Shown here: one piece after another, positions 32,941 to 38,075 of the stretch
Numbering within the stretch: position 1 is the first letter of the stretch
Layout: each line of letters begins with the position of its first letter
From: Desulfobacteraceae bacterium 4572_123
GTDB lineage: Bacteria; Desulfobacterota; Desulfobacteria; Desulfobacterales; 4572-123
Direction: 5' to 3'
Length of the DNA stretch: 38,075 nucleotides
Assembly (NCBI GenBank): GCA_002084545.1
Contig: NBLJ01000067.1
Span: forward strand, 1-38,075
The notes under the pieces: model-generated
The model's input: the letters and a program-made list of their open reading frames with translations, nothing else
Databases searched by the model: none
What the model was told of the DNA's origin: nothing
Program-made: the position numbers and the translations under genes

Positions 32941-34155
32941 ATGATTGCACTGTTCAAGGCAGGGCCGGGTCGTCGCGGCAAAGTGCTTGCCTGCGGGTGC
33001 GCATTTCATTTTTTTTGTGATGGAATCGCCGATGGGTTGTTTGTTTTTTTACCCCTGTGGCAAATTGCCTTTGGCCTCAGCCTGACCCAGGTCGGACTTT
33101 TTATCACATGCTTTGAGGGGGCCATGGCTTTTTTCCAGGTCCCGGCCGGGTTTCTGTCCGAACGCCTTGGAGAACGATTTCTCCTGATCACAGGAACGAT
33201 TGTAACAGCAGTCAGTTTTATGGCCATTGGTCTGGCTGCCGGATTTTACTCTTTGCTGGCTCTCCTTTTAATCAGCGGATTCGCCGCGGGCGTACATCAT
33301 CCCCTCTCTTCTTCAATTGTTTCCCAGGCATATCAAAAAGGCGGGCGGCGGGCGGCTTTAGGTACATTTAACTTTTCAGGAGATGTGGGAAAATTTACGT
33401 TTCCTGCGCTGGCGGCCCTGGCGTTGACCGTGATGGACTGGCGCATGGTTGGAGTAATTTTCGGCCTTATCGGTATGCTGGTGATATTTATTGCCGGATC
33501 CGCCCTGCGGAAATTACATAGCGGAGATCCGCCGGATAAAATCAAGGCCCGTAAAGAAAATGCCTCGGTAAAAGGCTGGGGTATCGAAGATAGAATAGGA
33601 TTTTCCCTGCTTTCGGCCATGGGCTTACTGGATACGGCCGTTCGGACCGGTCTGTTTACGCTGCTGCCGTTTTTTCTGATTTCAAAGGGAATGCCGGTGG
33701 AATCGACCGGTTTTGCACTCTCCCTTGCCTTTATCGGCGGAGCCACCGGAAAATTTGGCTGCGGGCTTATTGCCGAACGGCTGGGAATCATTCCCACGGT
33801 CCTTATTACCGAAGGGATTACGGCCGGGGGTGTTTTTTTACTGCTGTGCCTGCCGCTGCAAGGGATTTTTATCTTTCTGCCGATTCTGGGCGCGGCCCTT
33901 AACGGCACATCTTCCGTATTTTATGGAACGGTGGCTGATTTTGTCGCCCCCCAGCGGCTGGGGCGTGTATTTGGCCTTTTTTATACGTTCGTGATTGCCG
34001 GCGGCGCCATGGCGCCGATGATTTTCGGCAATATCAGCGACCGGTTTGACATCCGGTTTACGATTATGGTCATTGGCGCCACGGCCCTGCTTACCCTGCC
34101 GCTGGCGGTCTCTCTCCGTAAATCCGTGAAGCGCTCGGTCGGCAGTCCAAAATAA
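32941..34155 (+). CDS. Major facilitator superfamily transporter
   Basis: 404 residues with about twelve hydrophobic segments, split by a charged loop near residues 190-220 (SGDPPDKIKARKENASVKG). GFLSERLGERFLL is the MFS loop 2-3 motif. The FAAGVHHPLSSSIVSQAYQ stretch resembles the fosmidomycin-resistance (Fsr) branch, so efflux is possible. The substrate is unknown. The start is ATG with a short AGGTG site. It points toward the DUF819 gene, with only 19 bases between the two stops. Confidence 0.9.
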   Translation: MIALFKAGPGRRGKVLACGCAFHFFCDGIADGLFVFLPLWQIAFGLSLTQVGLFITCFEGAMAFFQVPAGFLSERLGERFLLITGTIVTAVSFMAIGLAAGFYSLLALLLISGFAAGVHHPLSSSIVSQAYQKGGRRAALGTFNFSGDVGKFTFPALAALALTVMDWRMVGVIFGLIGMLVIFIAGSALRKLHSGDPPDKIKARKENASVKGWGIEDRIGFSLLSAMGLLDTAVRTGLFTLLPFFLISKGMPVESTGFALSLAFIGGATGKFGCGLIAERLGIIPTVLITEGITAGGVFLLLCLPLQGIFIFLPILGAALNGTSSVFYGTVADFVAPQRLGRVFGLFYTFVIAGGAMAPMIFGNISDRFDIRFTIMVIGATALLTLPLAVSLRKSVKRSVGSPK

Positions 34156-34174
34156 TTGTAACAGTTTGGTTTTA

Positions 34175-35111
34175 CTACCCCATTGTCCGAAACAGATAAG
34201 CGCAAAATACGCCCAGGTAGTTGCCTACGGCATAACCGATGATACCGGTTGTCAGACCTGATACTACAATTTCCCTGTTTTTCAAGGCTCCCGCGACAAT
34301 AGGTACAAAGGGCGGAGAACAGATGGCTGCCACCGAGGTGATCAGAACCGTGTCGGCGTCCACTTTGAACACAATGGAAAGCAGAAGATGAAGGGTCATG
34401 GTGCCGAACACCATGAAGACCACCCAGAGCAGCAGAACCGGTGCGGTGTCGAGCAGCAGGCTCAGTTCCGCCATGGAGGCTACGGCCAGACAGAAAATCA
34501 GTATGAAATACTGGCCGAGCTGAAATGTCATGGGGATTTTCCGGATACGCTCGATCGTGGAGGCGGCGATGCCAAGGGTAGTGATTGTCAGGATGGCAGC
34601 GGCCATGGACAGGTTTTTTGGCAGCACAAGGGTGAGCCCGCCGCCGATGGCCAGTGTGCACTGCCAGGTAAGTGTTCGGGCTAACCGAGAGGGCGGTTTT
34701 TATGGCGGCCAGGTTTGGCGTGCCGCCGGTGTAGACGCCGATCATCAGCCCGGAGACCTTCCATGCATCGTCAATTTTGTCGCTGAACATCATGTTTCCC
34801 GCCCAGGCCATAAAAATAACGGCCACTATGATAAGACCCAGCGAGATAACGGTCTTGCCGGCAAGACGCAGCCATTGCCTGATATGCAGCGAAAAGAGGA
34901 GCAGCGGCAGCGCAATGGGGATGGTCACGGTTGTCATGGTATCCAGGACTTTGAAGCTGTCTTCCGGCAGAATGTTGATATTGCCGATAAGGATGCCTCC
35001 GATGTAGCAGATAATCACGGCACCGATTTTGTCCACAGCCGGGTAGCGCTGACAAAGATATATGACCAGCACCGGAAACAGGACGTAAAATGCAACCATC
35101 AAAAATATCAT
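34175..35111 (-). pseudogene. DUF819 family membrane protein, interrupted
   Basis: An integral membrane protein with many hydrophobic helices. The N-terminal part (35111 to about 34655) starts at an ATG with AAGGAG and includes VYTGGTPNLAAIKTALSVSP, the family's best-conserved stretch. After NTYLAVHT the frame is lost. The C-terminal half continues in another frame from about 34650 (LAIGGGLTLVLPKNLSMAAA) to the stop at 34175. Compared with the family's usual 380-400 residues, about 60-80 are absent between the two parts. The N-terminal frame stays open to 33981 but encodes nonsense there. The function is uncertain, and it may be a permease. Confidence 0.85.
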
Positions 35112-35149
35112 AAGGGCTCCTTATTTGTTTTCCTGACCTGCTAAAGCAA

Positions 35150-35231
35150 GAATTAAACTGAATAGTGAGAAGTGAAAACTTGTGGTATCGCTCCTGCCCG
35201 CCATCGCTCTCGCTCTGGCCATTCTATTTTA
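35150..35231 (+). repeat. Dispersed intergenic repeat, copy 2
   Basis: It matches 32672-32741 over the AGTGAAAACTTGTGGTATCG core and flanks, with an insertion of a CGCTCT-type stretch in the right half. Both copies have the same orientation. Confidence 0.75.
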
Positions 35232-35324
35232 ATAAGCAGGCTTTATTGTAATCTGCGTCACCTGCCTGTTTTGTGAAATTGTTAATTCTGTTTATGCGCA
35301 ACAGATTAACTCGGTGGTGAATCG

Positions 35325-35344
35325 TAGGGTGGGCTGTGCCCACC
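35325..35344. repeat. REP-like palindrome
   Basis: GGTGGGC-TGT-GCCCACC, preceded by GTAG, is a perfect seven-pair palindrome. Similar GTAGGGTGGGC sequences recur between genes in several environmental bacteria. Only one copy is in the window. Confidence 0.5.
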
Positions 35345-35358
35345 AACAGGCAGAATTC

Positions 35359-35388
35359 CTTCAATTCTCACTTTTCAATTTTCATTTA
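35359..35388 (-). repeat. Inverted partial copy of the dispersed repeat
   Basis: The reverse complement contains TTGAAAAGTGAGAATTGAA, which matches the left part of the copy at 32672. The right half is absent. Confidence 0.6.
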
Positions 35389-35508
35389 TACCGATCATCT
35401 CATGATCTATTTTTTCCTGACATAAAAAACAAGAATTTCAGAATTTAGATACAAATTCCTCTATCCTTCCACTCTTACACTTTTCGCCTTTGCCTTCCGA
35501 TCTTTGAG

Positions 35509-36975
35509 TTACTTTCCAAATTTTTGTTTCAACTTCACAAATGCCATGGCTGCTTTTGCGGCCCAGTCGGTCTTTTGCTCTCTGGTATCTTCAGTGTCTT
35601 CGGGAAGTTCACCGCCTGCCAGATCCGGCATTTTTCCGCCGGGGCCGTACATATCCGCCATCATGTTCAGTACCTCTTTGCGGATCATACCCCGCAAAGG
35701 CACATTGGCTATCATACCGTACATGGCGGCCGCGCCCTGTGTTGCAAGTTCCGGATGGTTCCGTACATATTCGACAGCCTCGGCCAGGTCGGTCAGATAG
35801 CGAGAGGATGCATCCGAATGCAGAGGTGTGACCATGGCGTGCAGGCATTCGGGCCTTTGCTGGCGGTCGATATGCCAGCCCTTTTTCTCCATGCAGTCGC
35901 CCACGGCATAGATGTTCACATTTTTGTCTATGGAATGAAAGGCAAAAAGGCTCATGGGCGGATCTCCCAGCACTTCCAGACCTTTGATACTGTTGACCCC
36001 GTCCATCAGGCACCGGGTGGTTTTCATGATGACCCGGGCATTTTCAAGATAGCCTTCCTGTCCCATGGCCTGCATGGCGGCCCAGGCCGCTGCAATGCTT
36101 CCGCCGGGCCGGGTGCCGAGGATCGCCGGTGATGCAAAAATACCGCCGGGCCAGTTTTCATAAACAAATATCTGGTGTTTCAGATAATCGATATTGCGAT
36201 ATAAAATGGTTGATGCGCCTTTGGCCGCATAACCGTATTTGTGGGTATCGGCGGATATGGACGTAACGCCCGGTATCCGGAAATCAAACAAAGGGACCTC
36301 GTATCCGAGCTGTTCGACAAAGGGCAGGAGATAACCCCCCACGCAGGCGTCCACGTGGAGGGGGATATTTTTTTCCCGGGCAAGCTGTCCAAGATCTTCG
36401 ATGGGGTCGATCATGCCGTGGGGGTACTGTGGTGCGGAGCCGAGGATCATGATGGTGCGGCGGTTGATCTTTTTTCTGACGGCATTCACATTGACGCGGA
36501 AATTTTTGTCCAACGGCGCATGGACCGCCTTGACGCCAAAGTATTTTGCGCCTTTTTCCCATGCCACATGGGCTGATTCAGGGAGGATCATTTCCGGCTT
36601 TCCGACAGACAGCCGTTTGTTTTTTGCAATGTCACGGTAGGTTTTGACCGCAAGAAGACAGCTTTCCGTGCCTCCGGCCGTCATGGTGCCGCAGACGTTT
36701 TCATCACCGTGGAGCAGCGTGGCGGTCATGCGGATGACCTCGGACTCAAAGCGCTTCAGGCTTTTAAAAGCCATGGGGTTTAAGCCGTTAGCAGAAAAAA
36801 ACATGCCGTGAGCATCTTTTAGAAACTGTGTATATTCCTCTCCCAGGTAGTAAACAAGACTCCAGGTCCTGCCGTTTTTATAATCAGGGTCAGCCTGGCC
36901 GAAAGAGCGCATGGCATCAAGGACTTCTTCACGGGGCCGGCTTTTTTCCGGAATGCTCATCGGGCTTGAATCCAT
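35509..36975 (-). CDS. PLP-dependent decarboxylase/lyase, sphingosine-1-phosphate lyase-like
   Basis: About 488 residues of the group II PLP decarboxylase family. TAGGTESCLLAVKTYRD is the phosphate-binding region, HVDACVGGYLLPF contains the PLP-ring aspartate, and SADTHKYGYAAKGAS contains the Schiff-base lysine. These features and the N-terminal FFSANGLNPMAFKSL fit the sphingosine-1-phosphate lyase-like branch better than glutamate or tyrosine decarboxylases. The substrate is not certain. The start is placed at the ATG at 36975, with GGAGG 11 bases upstream. An in-frame GTG at 36987 overlaps that site. It is transcribed away from rmuC. Confidence 0.88.
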   Translation of the reverse strand: MDSSPMSIPEKSRPREEVLDAMRSFGQADPDYKNGRTWSLVYYLGEEYTQFLKDAHGMFFSANGLNPMAFKSLKRFESEVIRMTATLLHGDENVCGTMTAGGTESCLLAVKTYRDIAKNKRLSVGKPEMILPESAHVAWEKGAKYFGVKAVHAPLDKNFRVNVNAVRKKINRRTIMILGSAPQYPHGMIDPIEDLGQLAREKNIPLHVDACVGGYLLPFVEQLGYEVPLFDFRIPGVTSISADTHKYGYAAKGASTILYRNIDYLKHQIFVYENWPGGIFASPAILGTRPGGSIAAAWAAMQAMGQEGYLENARVIMKTTRCLMDGVNSIKGLEVLGDPPMSLFAFHSIDKNVNIYAVGDCMEKKGWHIDRQQRPECLHAMVTPLHSDASSRYLTDLAEAVEYVRNHPELATQGAAAMYGMIANVPLRGMIRKEVLNMMADMYGPGGKMPDLAGGELPEDTEDTREQKTDWAAKAAMAFVKLKQKFGK

Positions 36976-37284
36976 CTTGGCTTGCACCTCCGGTCATTTT
37001 TTTTCGGGTTGCAGGATTAGAAAGTCCCTTGGATCTGAAGGGCAAGGGGCTTTGGCTGCCGGTTTGAGAATATTGTATCAATATTTAATTCTAAATCAGA
37101 CGAGATCATAAGTTGATGATTTACTAACATAAATACTTCCTGGAAGCAATAGCGGAGCCGGCATGAAGTTTTATTAAATCTGCTGCCGTTTTTCCATTTC
37201 TCTCTTCCATTCATTATTAGCTCTTGTCCTGTCTGATTCTATTATATACCATTGTGCATTATTTTTCTCAAAAGGAGTTTTATC
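36976..37284. other. Divergent intergenic region upstream of rmuC
   Basis: About 310 bases with no gene. An imperfect hairpin (AGTCCCTTG with CAAGGGGCT) at 37022-37052 lacks a terminator T-run. An AT-rich stretch with TATTAT/TATATA near 37241-37248 may hold the rmuC -10, but no good -35 pairs with it. Confidence 0.4.
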
Positions 37285-38075
37285 GTGTCTTTTGAATATG
37301 AATTAATACTTGCGATTTTATTATCATCTCTGGCAGGTGCAGCTATCCTCTGGCTGATCAAGTGTTGCCGCCGGCTGGAAAAAGATTTGGCCGTGGAGCA
37401 GCAGAAAAACAGTTCGATGGGTGAACTCAAGGATAATCTATTAAAATCCGGGAGAAGATATCAGGAACTTCAAAGTGAGGTAAGAGAGATTTCCGCCGAC
37501 CTTGCCCGGGAAAAGGAACGAACTGCCAGCCTGGTGGAGGTCAATAAAAAACTTGATCTGCGTGAGAAGACCATTGACGACCTTAAAGAGCAGCTTTCAA
37601 ACTGGAAATCAACAGAGAGCCGGCTCCGGACACGGATGGAACAGGAGAGAAAGCAGGCCGAAGAAAAGCTGGTGCTGCTTGATGAAGCAAAAAGCGAGCT
37701 GACCAACCAGTTCAGGGTACTTGCCCAGGAGATCCTGGAGGAGAAGGGGAAAACATTCAGTGAGCAGAGCAGGGCAGGGCTCAAGGGACTTTTAGATCCT
37801 TTTCGCGATCAGCTCAGCGAATTCAGACAGAAGGTGGACAGCGTCTATGTGCACGAGGCCGGGCAGCGGACCTCGCTTAGAAAGGAGATCGAAACCCTGC
37901 GGGACCTGAACCGGCAGATCAACCAGGAAGCCATTAATCTCACCCGGGCCCTCAAAGGCGACCGGAAAGCCCAGGGAACCTGGGGGGAGCTGATTTTAGA
38001 ACGGGTACTGGAACAGTCCGGCCTTCGAAAAGGTGTCGAATACGAGACCCAGGGCGGTTTCAGAGACACAGGCGG
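37285..38075 (+). CDS. rmuC: DNA recombination protein RmuC (5' part, cut by window end)
   Basis: The frame is open from a GTG at 37285 to the window end, giving 263 codons, and continues outside. A hydrophobic N-terminal segment (LILAILLSSLAGAAILWLIK) looks like a membrane anchor. A long Glu/Lys/Arg-rich coiled-coil follows to about residue 165. The RmuC domain then begins with GLLDPFRDQLSEFRQKVDSV and NLTRALKGDRKAQGTWGELI. RmuC proteins resemble nucleases and limit recombination at inverted repeats in E. coli. AAGGAG lies eight bases before the GTG. It is divergent from the PLP enzyme. Confidence 0.93.
   Translation, partial: MSFEYELILAILLSSLAGAAILWLIKCCRRLEKDLAVEQQKNSSMGELKDNLLKSGRRYQELQSEVREISADLAREKERTASLVEVNKKLDLREKTIDDLKEQLSNWKSTESRLRTRMEQERKQAEEKLVLLDEAKSELTNQFRVLAQEILEEKGKTFSEQSRAGLKGLLDPFRDQLSEFRQKVDSVYVHEAGQRTSLRKEIETLRDLNRQINQEAINLTRALKGDRKAQGTWGELILERVLEQSGLRKGVEYETQGGFRDTG

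Larger units (their letters stand above)
35112..35508. other. Repeat-bearing intergenic region
   Basis: About 400 bases with no gene. It carries a dispersed repeat copy (35150-35231), an REP-like palindrome (35325-35344), and an inverted copy of the first part of the dispersed repeat (35359-35388). It lies between two minus-strand genes. Confidence 0.65.

Noticed and set aside
32644-33009. A 121-codon minus-strand frame between patatin and MFS
   Set aside because: It overlaps the MFS gene start, a dispersed repeat and the patatin promoter, and has no family features.
33981-34174. Extension of the DUF819 open frame to 33981
   Set aside because: That frame is the shifted reading through the C-terminal half and the MFS 3' end. 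The real C-terminal frame stops at 34175.

Overview
The window looks like a chromosome segment, probably draft or metagenome-derived, of a dissimilatory sulfate-reducing member of the Desulfobacterota, most likely Desulfobacterales-like. The diagnostic block is aprB-aprA-qmoA-qmoB-qmoC at 23757-31152 (APS reductase and its quinone-interacting membrane complex). The remainder is mostly housekeeping DNA.

Layout. 1-283 carries a degraded, unidentified coding remnant. From about 13360 down to 425 the minus strand holds a long translation/RNA-metabolism operon: tRNA-Gly(CCC), terminator, rimP, nusA, infB, ylxP (DUF503), rbfA, nrnA, truB, rpsO, pnp, an M16 peptidase, dut and a WalJ/YycJ-like MBL hydrolase. 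This is an extended version of the E. coli metY-rimP-nusA-infB-rbfA-truB-rpsO-pnp order. From 18812 to 13521, also minus, come infC-rpmI-rplT, a tandem pair of hairpins, pheS-pheT and a MerR-type regulator. A nucleoside deaminase (minus) and a dGTPase-like HD hydrolase (plus) diverge around 19550-19720. An atypical SDR with two paralogous YkgJ-type cysteine-cluster proteins on either side fills 20841-23205. After a 550-base non-coding stretch come aprBA, a strong terminator, qmoABC and another strong terminator. The right end has ywbE and a patatin phospholipase (minus), an MFS transporter (plus), a broken DUF819 permease (minus), a repeat-bearing intergenic region, a PLP-dependent decarboxylase (minus) and the 5' part of rmuC (plus, cut by the window end).

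The genes fall into two functional systems. One is core gene expression: ribosome maturation, initiation factors IF2 and IF3, transcription elongation, tRNA charging and RNA decay. The other is energy conservation by sulfate reduction, where AprBA reduces APS with electrons from menaquinol through QmoABC. Several leader structures suggest RNA-level control: an infC start with no ordinary start codon, hairpins between infC and rpmI and ahead of pheS, a terminator just ahead of rimP, and hairpins between rpsO and pnp.

The most striking anomaly is that four normally intact genes (infB, pheT, qmoA and the DUF819 gene) each lack an internal block of roughly 40-100 codons and change frame at the junction. 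In qmoA the missing block is replaced by about 100 bases encoding an Rhs/YD-repeat. Because infB and pheT are essential, assembly or gap-closing error is the simplest explanation, but it cannot be proven from the sequence. No CRISPR array, intact insertion sequence, rRNA or obvious prophage was seen, and I did not find a convincing new multi-gene system.
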